NCBI GenBank assembly: GCA_018712835.1
Contig: DVGF01000030.1
Span: 1-47,451 of the forward strand
Direction of reading: 5' to 3'
Length of the DNA: 47,451 bases
Source of the DNA: Candidatus Ventrenecus stercoripullorum
GTDB taxonomy: Bacteria; Bacillota_I; Bacilli_A; RF39; UBA660
Shown here: positions 29,507 to 38,374 of the stretch, piece after piece
How the letters are laid out: each line of letters begins with the position of its first letter
How positions within the stretch are numbered: position 1 is the first letter of the stretch
Program-made: the position numbers and the translations under genes
The notes under the pieces: generated by a model
The model's input: the letters and a program-made list of their open reading frames with translations, nothing else
Told to the model about the DNA's origin: nothing
Databases searched by the model: none

Positions 29507-30634
29507 TTAATCTATAAAGATAACATTTTCTGAATTGAAATTCCATTCAAAGTAATTTAATAGTAATTTTTCTCCTTCTTCTTTGTTATAAGAGTATACG
29601 TTATCGTTTACAAGATAGTAAACTGTATTATCGGTATTGGAAAGGATTTTGCTTGGAGCAGACTCTCTTATTTTCATTTGATGATTGTCAAATATAGCAT
29701 ACAATCCATCTTCTTTGATATTATATTCTAAGATTGTTGTTCCTTTAAATGTGTTTTCTTGATATAGAAGACGGTTCATTGTAACGTTAGTCCACTCGTG
29801 GTCGTATATCTTACCACCTTTTTGTTCTGTACCTACTCTTTCTTGTTTTTGTTTGGCAATGTTTAGTTGCCATTCTGTTTTTTCGTGTTTATCAATGATA
29901 TAAAGATCTCCTTGATATACTCCTAGAACTGCACTATCAAAGTAGATACTTGTTTCTAATGTCCAGGTAGTTGTACGACCAGTATTCATGTCTAGTAAAA
30001 TGACTTTATCAAAGTAGTAATCTGCATTATAGTCGGGAATGACTAGTGTATCATTTACTTGGGTTATTAAAGTTGGGTTATAAATGTCTTTATCAAATAA
30101 TTGAATATTTTCTGTGGTATTTTCATTAATATGGTAGAAACCGCGATAGTTCCAAATATAGTAATTATGATTTCTATAGTGATATACATTAATGTTATTA
30201 TATGTGGTTAAGATTGTATCTTCTTTCGTTTCACTAGTTACTCCTAATTTTTCTTTCATTTCATCACTTACTAAATGATAAGATATTTGTGTTGCTTCTT
30301 TGGTACAAAGAGGTTCGATACGAACTTTATTACTACTTATTGTAATACAAGACTCTGTCTCTGTTTGGTATTCAGTGATTTGGTCGATATTTTTTTTAGA
30401 TGAAAAGTGTTGATTATAAACAATTGCAAAGCGTTCGGTTTCACCTTTTTTGATAATAAAAGAATAGTAATCTTCTTCTTTGTGATAACTTTCAGTAATT
30501 TCATAATCATTGACAGAGTATGTTACAGTATAATCTTTTCTTCGAAATAGAAAGAATAATACTAGAGCAATGATTAGAATGATAATTAGAAGTAATGCTA
30601 GTCTTCTTCTTTGCTTAATTTTGGCTTTCTTCAT
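29507..30634 (-). CDS. Single-pass membrane protein with large extracellular domain
   Basis: N-terminal KKAKIKQRRRLALLLIIILIIALVLFFLF anchor; overlaps the 30615-31055 gene. Confidence 0.6.
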   Translation of the reverse strand: MKKAKIKQRRRLALLLIIILIIALVLFFLFRRKDYTVTYSVNDYEITESYHKEEDYYSFIIKKGETERFAIVYNQHFSSKKNIDQITEYQTETESCITISSNKVRIEPLCTKEATQISYHLVSDEMKEKLGVTSETKEDTILTTYNNINVYHYRNHNYYIWNYRGFYHINENTTENIQLFDKDIYNPTLITQVNDTLVIPDYNADYYFDKVILLDMNTGRTTTWTLETSIYFDSAVLGVYQGDLYIIDKHEKTEWQLNIAKQKQERVGTEQKGGKIYDHEWTNVTMNRLLYQENTFKGTTILEYNIKEDGLYAIFDNHQMKIRESAPSKILSNTDNTVYYLVNDNVYSYNKEEGEKLLLNYFEWNFNSENVIFID

Positions 30635-31055
30635 AATAATACTTCTTTTTTTCTTCCATCATAAAGGAAGATATTACAGTTTCTAATTCTTGAAGAGATT
30701 CTTTAGATAAGTGTGAAAGCACTACTTTTTCACGAGCAGTATCAATTACAACTTTGCCCCAAAATAGGCTTTCAAATACTTGCATATCGTTGTATAAATC
30801 AGGAGTTACACTGTTGAGAGCATAACCAATTAATACGCGTTTTTGTCCAATTAATAATCTTTTGTTCGTTACTGCAACGACCGCTGTTTGAAATATATCA
30901 AACAATCCTTCGCCTTTTTGTCCTGCAAAAGCAAATGTTACTTCCTCATCTGGGTTTACATGCATATCTATTATTTTAGAGTTTTGAAATAATCGCCAAG
31001 CGATTGTTCCTGGATATTTTTTCTTCCATTTTTTTACAAGTTCATAACAAGTCAT
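30615..31055 (-). CDS. Bacterial PH-domain-like protein
   Basis: Pattern EEVTFAFAGQ...AVVAVTNKRLLIGQKR...VVIDTAREKVVLSHLS. Confidence 0.6.
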   Translation of the reverse strand: MTCYELVKKWKKKYPGTIAWRLFQNSKIIDMHVNPDEEVTFAFAGQKGEGLFDIFQTAVVAVTNKRLLIGQKRVLIGYALNSVTPDLYNDMQVFESLFWGKVVIDTAREKVVLSHLSKESLQELETVISSFMMEEKKKYYYEESQN

Positions 31056-31119
31056 AGTAAATCACATCCTTTAAAATATTATAATATTTCTTTTAAAAAA
31101 ACACAAACAAAAAAGAAGG

Positions 31120-32607
31120 TTATTCGGCCTCTTTTGTGTTACCTGTCCAAGTCCAACCTTCCACTTCTTTTTCTTTACTCCAAATCGTTTCTGTTTCACT
31201 TGTTGGAGTTTCATTTTCTGTTGCTAAAATCCTATCTGTTGAGTTTTCTTTATAGCATGTACTTCCTTCTAATGAATAACCACTAGGACAACTGTATGTT
31301 ATAAACTGTGTTTTTGCTGGGGTGATACATCTGTCACCTTGTAAAGTAGCATCACTTTGTTCACAGTAATAGTATGCTTCGGTTGTTGTTTTTTTGTAGC
31401 AGCGAGAATTTTTTCCGGAGCCGCTTTGTGTATAACCAGCTGGGCAAGAGTAAGATAGTCCATCATCCACGACTATAGCATCAACTGTTTTTACACATTT
31501 ATTGCCTGATATCATAGTATAGCCAGAAGCACAGAAGTAATTCTTTTTCACTGTTTTTTCAGCAGCTTCATAGCGATAGCAAATTAAGGTGTTGCCTTCT
31601 CTTCTTTTTGAATATCCACTTGGACAAGTTGTGTTATTTGTACTTGCTATTGTAAATACGCATCTTGCCCCTGATAGGGTTCCACCATTTGGACAGCTAT
31701 AAATATTTTCTGTACGATATCCAGCATCTACTTCTTTTGTACATTTACTGCCAGATAAGGTGTAGCCACTAGAACATCTATATGTTGCAGAGCCTTCTGT
31801 AACGATTGGGTCAACGTATTCATATTCTGTATCACTTGATTTGTAGATTGCTGGTCTATTTTTTTCTGGAATTACACGGTATTTTGGTGTTGCTGGAAGG
31901 GTTTCTGTGGTAGAAGCTCCAATGCAGTAACGTCCTGAATTTATATATCCTTCTGGACAAGTGTATTTTCCAGTTGTTACGGTTCTTTCTAGCTCATAAA
32001 GGATGGTGCCATCTTCACTTTCTGTACTTTCATCAAAGGTTACATCATAGGTGGCACTTTTATCTTCTTCTCCACATTTTAAATATACGTTTAAGTTAAA
32101 GTGTTCCCCAGTTTCTTTTACTAAAGATACATAACTTTCTTCACTACTACAAACCGTTTCATCTTCTTTTAGTTCTTCAATTAAACTACCATCTATCATA
32201 TCTTTTAAAGTTAACATGATTTCTTCTTTTTCGCCAGTTGGACGATGGGTATCTACTTTGAAATAGGTATAGCCTACTTCACGCATTCTTTCCATATTAT
32301 CGTCAAAATTGTTATGGCTGGTAGCATTTTTTATTTTTGTTACAACAAAAATCACCACAAAAGCTACGACTAGAAAAATTCCTAGTTTAATTAAGACAGA
32401 AACATAGTCTGCTTTAAAATGCAATATTTTTTTCGGTGTTTTCTCTTTCGTAGTTGTCGCTTTTTCTACTGTTTTCTCTTTTTTAGGTGTATCTGTTTTC
32501 TTTTCTTTAACAGTTCTGGTTTTTGTTCCTGTTTCTTTAAAAAACTTTTTTTCTGCTTTCTTTTTTGCTTTTTTTACTTTTTTTTCAGGAATTTTTTCTT
32601 CGTACAT
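31120..32607 (-). CDS. Anchored Cys-rich repeat surface protein
   Basis: Lys/Thr-rich cytoplasmic N-terminus, one TM, then about eight C-x(10-14)-C units (CPEGYINSGRYC, CSSGYTLSGSKC, CPNGGTLSGARC...); SD GGGGGA before ATG 32607. Confidence 0.7.
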   Translation of the reverse strand: MYEEKIPEKKVKKAKKKAEKKFFKETGTKTRTVKEKKTDTPKKEKTVEKATTTKEKTPKKILHFKADYVSVLIKLGIFLVVAFVVIFVVTKIKNATSHNNFDDNMERMREVGYTYFKVDTHRPTGEKEEIMLTLKDMIDGSLIEELKEDETVCSSEESYVSLVKETGEHFNLNVYLKCGEEDKSATYDVTFDESTESEDGTILYELERTVTTGKYTCPEGYINSGRYCIGASTTETLPATPKYRVIPEKNRPAIYKSSDTEYEYVDPIVTEGSATYRCSSGYTLSGSKCTKEVDAGYRTENIYSCPNGGTLSGARCVFTIASTNNTTCPSGYSKRREGNTLICYRYEAAEKTVKKNYFCASGYTMISGNKCVKTVDAIVVDDGLSYSCPAGYTQSGSGKNSRCYKKTTTEAYYYCEQSDATLQGDRCITPAKTQFITYSCPSGYSLEGSTCYKENSTDRILATENETPTSETETIWSKEKEVEGWTWTGNTKEAE

Positions 32608-32700
32608 CAGAGCATCCCCCTTTAGATAACATAAATACTTGACTGTATCATATCGCATTCGTTTTGAAAACGCAAGAATTTTGTGATATAATTGTGGTAC

Positions 32701-33073
32701 GGGGCAGTAAATGGTTTCGACAGCAATTACTAATTTAGACTGCAGGTAGTAGGCATACTATAAATGCAACAATTAAAATTAAATGACGAGAATAACTCAG
32801 TCTCTTCTTTCGGAGCTTTCGCTCCTGTAGCTGCTTAATTTAAAGCGAATAAGAAGGCTTTTATTCACTTTCTCTTATAGGGTGTTTAAAGGTTCATAGA
32901 TATAAGATATATAAAGTTGTTTGCTTTAGATAACTTTACGAATACTAATAAAGCTCGTATAAGAATTTGGTGAGTTGGATCCAATTCTTATATTAAATGA
33001 ATTCCAACTAAACCTGTAGACGTTTAGAGATAGGATTGTTTGGACAGGGGTTCAACTCCCCTCTGCTCCACCA
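32701..33073 (+). ncRNA. ssrA: tmRNA
   Basis: ggggcagtaaatggtttcgaca 5' end, GGGGCAG/CTGCTCC acceptor stem with G3-U pair, T-arm GACAGGGGTTCAACTCCCCTC, 3' CCA; tag ORF ends ...FGAFAPVAA*. Confidence 0.95.
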
Positions 33074-33074
33074 T

Positions 33075-33151
33075 GGGTGATTAGCTCAGTTGGTTAGAGC
33101 ACTTGCGTCACATGCAAGGGGTCATAGGTTCGAGTCCTACATCACCCACCA
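33075..33151 (+). tRNA. tRNA-Val(CAC)
   Basis: GGGTGAT/ATCACCC acceptor; anticodon arm CTTGC-GTCACAT-GCAAG gives CAC; TTCGAGT T-loop; CCA encoded. Confidence 0.92.
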
Positions 33152-33166
33152 TATTGATAATTACTC

Positions 33167-33190
33167 GAACTAGAAATAGTTCGTTTTTTT
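33167..33190 (+). terminator. Terminator after tRNA-Val
   Basis: GAACTAGAAATAGTTC + gTTTTTTT. Confidence 0.75.
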
Positions 33191-33196
33191 ATTTTA

Positions 33197-33229
33197 TGGT
33201 CGAAAAGTGGTCGAATAGTGGTCGAATAG
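33197..33229 (+). repeat. Three tandem 11-bp iterons TGGTCGAAWAG
   Basis: tggtcgaaaag / tggtcgaatag / tggtcgaatag, ending 1 bp before the -35 box. Confidence 0.85.
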
Positions 33230-33230
33230 A

Positions 33231-33259
33231 TTGATAATATTTTGGGATTTGTATATAAT
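33231..33259 (+). promoter_or_regulatory. Sigma-A-type promoter of the AlbA_2 gene
   Basis: TTGATA - 17 bp - TATAAT. Confidence 0.75.
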
Positions 33260-33267
33260 AATATTAG

Positions 33268-34578
33268 GTGATGAAAATGTATAAAGAAGATCAAGAAATA
33301 GAATTAAAAGTTGAACTTACAAAGGATATAAAAAAAGAAATAGTTGCTTTTGCAAATACAAATGATGGAACTATTTATATTGGTATAGATGATAATGGAA
33401 AAATTATTGGTTTAAAACAAGCTGAAAAGGATTTAGAAGCATTAAGCGGAATGATTCGTGAAGGAATTAAATCCGATTTGACACTTTATACAAAAATATA
33501 TATTGAAAGAGTTGAAAATAAGGATATAATCATAGTTAAAGTCAGTGAAGCTCCAAATAAGCCATACTATCTATCTGATAAAGGATTAAAATCATCAGGA
33601 GTTTATTTAAGACATGGTAATGTATCAGTTCAAGCAAATGAAGAAGTTATAAAAAGACTGTTAATAGAAAGCAATAGTAATACTTTTGAAAATAATGTTT
33701 CAAAAGTACAAAATTTACATTTTGAATATTTAAAAAACATTTTTAAAAACCATAATATTGAAATTGATAACAGCAAATTTAAAACATTAAATATTATAAA
33801 CTTAAATGATGAATACACAAATTTAGGTTTGCTTTTATCAGATGAGTGTCCTTATTCAATAAAATGTGCAATTTTTAATGGAAATAGCAAATTAGAATTT
33901 AGAGATAGAAAAGAGTTTACTGGTTCTGTTTTAAAACAAGTAAATGATACATTTGAATATCTTGATTTATATAATAAAACAAAAGGTAAAATTGTTGGGC
34001 TTGAAAGAATTGACACTAAAGATTATCCAGAATATGCACTTAGAGAATCATTATTAAATGCAGTTATACATAGAGATTATAATTTTACTGGGAGTATATT
34101 AGTATCATTATTTGATGACCGTTTTGAAATTGCTTCTTTGGGAGGCCTAGTCAAAGGAATTAATATGGAAGATTTATACAATGGTGTATCTGAATCTAGA
34201 AATCCCAATTTAGCTAATATATTTTATAGATTAAAATATGTTGAAAGTTTTGGTACTGGTATTGGAAGAATCATGGAATCTTATAAAGAATATGATAAGG
34301 AGCCATTAATATCAAATACCCAAAATACATTTAAAGTAACTTTATATAATGTTAATTATGTAGATAAAAATAATATAAAAATATTACCTACAAATTTAAC
34401 TCAAGAAGAACAAATTATTGAATATTTAAAGAAAAATAATAAAATAAATAGATTAATTGTAGAATCTTTATTAGATGTTTCAAAAACTAGGGCTAATGAT
34501 ATTTTAAATAAAATGATAAATGATAATATTTTAATTCAAAATGGTACTGGTAAAAATACATATTATGTATTAAAATGA
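33268..34578 (+). CDS. AlbA_2/Schlafen-like ATP-binding protein with C-terminal winged HTH (putative regulator)
   Basis: EIELKVELTKDIKKEIVAFANTNDGTIYIGIDDNGKIIGL; HATPase_c_4-like ALRESLLNAVIHRDYNFTGSILVSLFDDRFEIASLGGLVKGI...FGTGIGRI; C-term LIVESLLDVSKTRANDILNKMINDNILIQNG. Start could be ATG 33277. Confidence 0.88.
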   Translation: MMKMYKEDQEIELKVELTKDIKKEIVAFANTNDGTIYIGIDDNGKIIGLKQAEKDLEALSGMIREGIKSDLTLYTKIYIERVENKDIIIVKVSEAPNKPYYLSDKGLKSSGVYLRHGNVSVQANEEVIKRLLIESNSNTFENNVSKVQNLHFEYLKNIFKNHNIEIDNSKFKTLNIINLNDEYTNLGLLLSDECPYSIKCAIFNGNSKLEFRDRKEFTGSVLKQVNDTFEYLDLYNKTKGKIVGLERIDTKDYPEYALRESLLNAVIHRDYNFTGSILVSLFDDRFEIASLGGLVKGINMEDLYNGVSESRNPNLANIFYRLKYVESFGTGIGRIMESYKEYDKEPLISNTQNTFKVTLYNVNYVDKNNIKILPTNLTQEEQIIEYLKKNNKINRLIVESLLDVSKTRANDILNKMINDNILIQNGTGKNTYYVLK

Positions 34579-34655
34579 AATCAGATTGATTTTATATTTC
34601 AAATTATCAATTAGTTGTAGATAACTTTCCCAATGGCACCATAGGGAAATTAGTC

Positions 34656-34678
34656 GAACTAGAAATAGTTCTTTTTTA
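34656..34678 (+). terminator. Second copy of the GAACTAGAAATAGTTC terminator
   Basis: Same hairpin as at 33167 followed by TTTTTT. Confidence 0.7.
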
Positions 34679-34707
34679 ATGAATTTTAAACAACGTGGTC
34701 GAATGCG

Positions 34708-34736
34708 TTGATATTTTTAAGTATTTCCTATATAAT
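34708..34736 (+). promoter_or_regulatory. Sigma-A-type promoter upstream of 34839 gene
   Basis: TTGATA - 17 bp - TATAAT, with one TGGTCGAATgc unit just upstream (34696-34706). Confidence 0.7.
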
Positions 34737-34838
34737 TTGTTTTAAGAGGATAGAACAATAAAATATTTATTTTTATGGTTCAAACAAGATGATTGAATAA
34801 AAACTATAATCCCCCTTAAGTGAAAGGAGACTTAAACT

Positions 34839-35450
34839 ATGGATTATGATAGAATAATAGTAGAGCAAATGGCTAAAGCTGGTTGCAAATTGATCCCTAA
34901 AAATACGGTTGGAAGTATTTCTCCTGATATTGAGTGGATTAAATGGCTTTCCTATGAACCAGAATTTGAGAAAAGTAGAATGAAATATTTTGACTCTAAA
35001 AAAGTATCGGAATTAACTTTTGAAGAACTCGAAGAAGCTCGTAAATATCTTAGAAATAAAGCCTTTGCTGGATTATTCAAAATGTATGGCACTGATGAAT
35101 GCTCTGAAGAAGATTATATGAAAGTATATGACTTTATGTGTGATGAGTCTATCGAGGAATTAATGCTAAGCAAATTAACTTCTGAGGAGTTGCGATATGC
35201 AAAACAAGAAATAACTAGGTTAAGTAATGTGCCTAAAGAGCAATTGCAAGCTAAAGTAAAAAAAGAAATAGTTCCAGAAATATATAAACAATTGTCTATG
35301 GTTGATGCTTATATATTACACGTATTATCTGGTATTAATTTTGCTAGAAATATGGATGATTTCGATAAAAGAATTAGTGCTCAAATAAAACAAAAAGAAA
35401 TTATGAGGCAAAGAAGCCCACATTATACAACAAATATTTACGTTAAATAA
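34839..35450 (+). CDS. Hypothetical protein (accessory)
   Basis: 203 aa ORF with SD GAAAGGAG. Confidence 0.6.
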   Translation: MDYDRIIVEQMAKAGCKLIPKNTVGSISPDIEWIKWLSYEPEFEKSRMKYFDSKKVSELTFEELEEARKYLRNKAFAGLFKMYGTDECSEEDYMKVYDFMCDESIEELMLSKLTSEELRYAKQEITRLSNVPKEQLQAKVKKEIVPEIYKQLSMVDAYILHVLSGINFARNMDDFDKRISAQIKQKEIMRQRSPHYTTNIYVK

Positions 35451-35524
35451 TATGACTTAAAAAGGAGCATACCATCTAGTTTTTTATATAATATTGTTAT
35501 AATAAAGAATTTTGGAGTGATATT

Positions 35525-35911
35525 ATGTCAAAATTAAAAGAAATTAACGATTTAATTATAGATAGTAAATTATCTGGTGAGATATCAACAAAAGAAATTA
35601 GTGATGGGCACCATACTTTTGGAGAATTATATCATCATAGAATTATTTTATTTTGTACATTATGTAATTTATTCCCTGACATATCTTGGAAAAGTAGAAA
35701 ACATTTTGACGAAGAGAATGATCCAATGTTTGAAGGTGACTTTATAGCTGGTATTAATACTCCTGATGGGATTGCATCTTATCATATCAAATTAAAATAT
35801 TGGGATTTATTTCATATTTCAGAAATAGAAAGAGCTCCTCAATATGATTTTTATAGTAGTGATGATGTTCTTGAAAGAGTTTTATCATTAACAAATAATA
35901 ATAGAGATTAA
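35525..35911 (+). CDS. Phage-type hypothetical protein
   Basis: HHTFGELYHHRIILFCTLCNLFPDISWKSRKHFDEEN...IKLKYWDLFHISEIERAPQYD resembles small proteins common in Bacillota phages. Confidence 0.6.
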   Translation: MSKLKEINDLIIDSKLSGEISTKEISDGHHTFGELYHHRIILFCTLCNLFPDISWKSRKHFDEENDPMFEGDFIAGINTPDGIASYHIKLKYWDLFHISEIERAPQYDFYSSDDVLERVLSLTNNNRD

Positions 35912-35964
35912 AACTATTTATTCAGTTTCGACATATTGAATATTTTCTTCATTTATGTGTAGGC

Positions 35965-36000
35965 ATTTCATTCGTTATTGATGAATGAAGTGTTTTTTAT
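35965..36000 (+). terminator. Intrinsic terminator
   Basis: CATTTCATTC...GAATGAAGTG + TTTTTT. Confidence 0.65.
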
Positions 36001-36008
36001 TATGCTTT

Positions 36009-36992
36009 TTAAATATCTTTACTAATTACTTCTAAACCTAGTAATTCTATTTTATTGGATAATAACTCTTTATCTTCATCTATCTCTTTTGATAAATCAG
36101 TAGATAAGTATTTTTTTAAATCATCTGGAAATACAGTTACTGTGTTTTTACCACCTGCTAAAACACTAGCTAAAAAATTGGCACCGGAAGAAATACCGAC
36201 TCCTAAACCTAATTTATTCGCTAAAATTCTGCTCATATTTATCGCGTCTTCATCATTAATCTTAATTACTTTATCTATAAGACTAAAGTCCACGAGTTTT
36301 GGAATAAACTCATCTCCTATTCCTTCAATTTTATGATTTCCTATGATTTTACCACCACTTAAAAGGGGCATTTTATCTGGTTCTAAAGCAATGATTTTAA
36401 TATTTTTATTATATTCTTTTAGTCTTTTTGCAACACCCATTAAAGTTCCACCTGTGCCTATTCCACTCACAAAACTATCTAACCCGTTTACTTCGTTTAA
36501 TATTTCTTTCGCTGTGGTGAAATAATGAGTTTCTATATTTAATGGATTTTCAAATTGTCTTGGTAAGAAACCATTTATTTTAGAGGCAAATGCTTCACTT
36601 CTTTTTATTGCTTCTTTGAATCCTCCCTCTTCCTTACTTACTAAATATACATGAGCTCCATATAGTTTCATTATCTTTATTCTCTCTTCACTTACCCAGT
36701 CTGGCATAAAAATATGAACGGGATGGGAAAAATAAGCTCCTAATGCTGCAAAGGAAATTCCTGTGTTACCACTTGTTGCTTCGACGATTGCTTGATTTTC
36801 TTTTAATATTTTTTCTTCTTTTGATTTTTTTATCACATAATAAGCAAGACGGTCTTTGATACTACCCGTATAATTGTAATACTCTAATTTGGCATAGACA
36901 TAGCCTTCCTTATTCTGGTATCTATACTTTATCTTAATTATAGGGGTATTACCAATTAATCTATCTAAATTATTAATATTTTTTTTGAACAT
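36009..36992 (-). CDS. Cysteine synthase-like PLP enzyme
   Basis: LIGNTPIIKIK, YNYTGSIKDRLA (PLP lysine), VEATSGNTGISFAALG, SGIGTGGTLMG. Confidence 0.92.
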   Translation of the reverse strand: MFKKNINNLDRLIGNTPIIKIKYRYQNKEGYVYAKLEYYNYTGSIKDRLAYYVIKKSKEEKILKENQAIVEATSGNTGISFAALGAYFSHPVHIFMPDWVSEERIKIMKLYGAHVYLVSKEEGGFKEAIKRSEAFASKINGFLPRQFENPLNIETHYFTTAKEILNEVNGLDSFVSGIGTGGTLMGVAKRLKEYNKNIKIIALEPDKMPLLSGGKIIGNHKIEGIGDEFIPKLVDFSLIDKVIKINDEDAINMSRILANKLGLGVGISSGANFLASVLAGGKNTVTVFPDDLKKYLSTDLSKEIDEDKELLSNKIELLGLEVISKDI

Positions 36993-37329
36993 AATAGCTC
37001 CTCCTAGTATTATCATATAATTTAATTTTAAAAAAGTGCTTAGGTTTATTTTGTCTAATCTTCTTAAAAAATCGATGACGTAATTGCTCTATGTTCTGTA
37101 ATAACTTTTTTTCAATCTATATTTGTATTTTTGGTAATAGTAGCTTTTTCATTTCATTCTCTTCTTAGTTTTTTACTGTATACATTTAATATCTTTTTTT
37201 TTAAGTTAAATAGTACTATATTTTTAAATTGATTAATTAGTTTGATATAGAAAAAACACAGTGGTATAATACATTGTAATTTACTTGCAATTAAATTTTA
37301 ATATATTTTTATAAGGGAGAAAGGTAAAT

Positions 37330-38277
37330 ATGGAAAGAATAGACTACATTAGAAAAAATATTTATCATCAATATAACGAGCAATATTTAGAAAGTATTTT
37401 AAAAACTTTTTCTTCTCAAAATTTAGACTCCTCTCATTTTGATATACAAAACAGGAATATTAGTAAACTATTAAATTATTTTTTTGAAGACCTTATATTT
37501 CAAGCAAAATCTAAAAATGGAAAATATTCTCCTCAAGAGATTATTGATAGCGACGAACTACTATGTATTGCATTAAATTACATTGATAATCATTCTAACT
37601 TTTATCAGAAAAAAAGTGATGTAGCAAATTTACGAAGTTTTTTCTTTCATTCATCGATGGTTGGAAAAGTTAATAATTTTAATCCTGTTATAGCCAGAAA
37701 AATATTTGAACGATATATTCCTTTTTCAAATGCTACGATTTTTGACTATTCTTGTGGATTTGGAAGTAGATTGTTAGGTGCCTTATCTAGCCCTTATCAT
37801 TATCGATATATTGGAGTTGACCCTTACAAAGAATTGTATATAAGACTGTTACATTTTTCTAAATGGATTTTGCAAGTTTTAAAAAGTGATAATGTTCCTC
37901 TATTGTATAATCTCGGTTCTGAAATCTTTCTTTCTTCTCTTGTTGATGCAGTTGACTTGTCTTTTAGTAGCCCTCCTTATTTTAATTAAGAAACTTATAC
38001 TAATAGTAACACTCAATCTTATATTCAATATAACTCTTATAAGAAATGGTTACGTTTTTATGTAACCAAGACTATTCATAACATATTTCAATATACTAAA
38101 TATGGTGGCTATCATTTAGTTAATCTGGAAGATACTAAAAGAATTCATATTATTGATGACTGGATAAATATAGCACTCGAAGAAGGATTTTTATTGGAAA
38201 ATATCGAAAATATACCTACTTCTAAAAGAGCAAGTAGTAAAAATGAAAACAAATTAATTATTTTTCGAAAAAAATAA
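37330..38277 (+). pseudogene. Phage-type DNA methylase interrupted by in-frame TAA after SPPYFN
   Basis: FDYSCGFGSRLLGALSS, DLSFSSPPYFN-TAA-ETYTNSNTQSYIQYNSYKKWLRFYVTKTIHNIFQYTKYGGYHLVNLEDT...KLIIFRKK*; same frame open to 38277. Confidence 0.75.
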
Positions 38278-38374
38278 TTTTATTTATTAGAACTATACTT
38301 ATAAATTATTTTTATAGGTAATTGTTTTTCCTCTTTTTTTATGCTAGAATACGTCTTTAACGAAAGAAGGTGAG

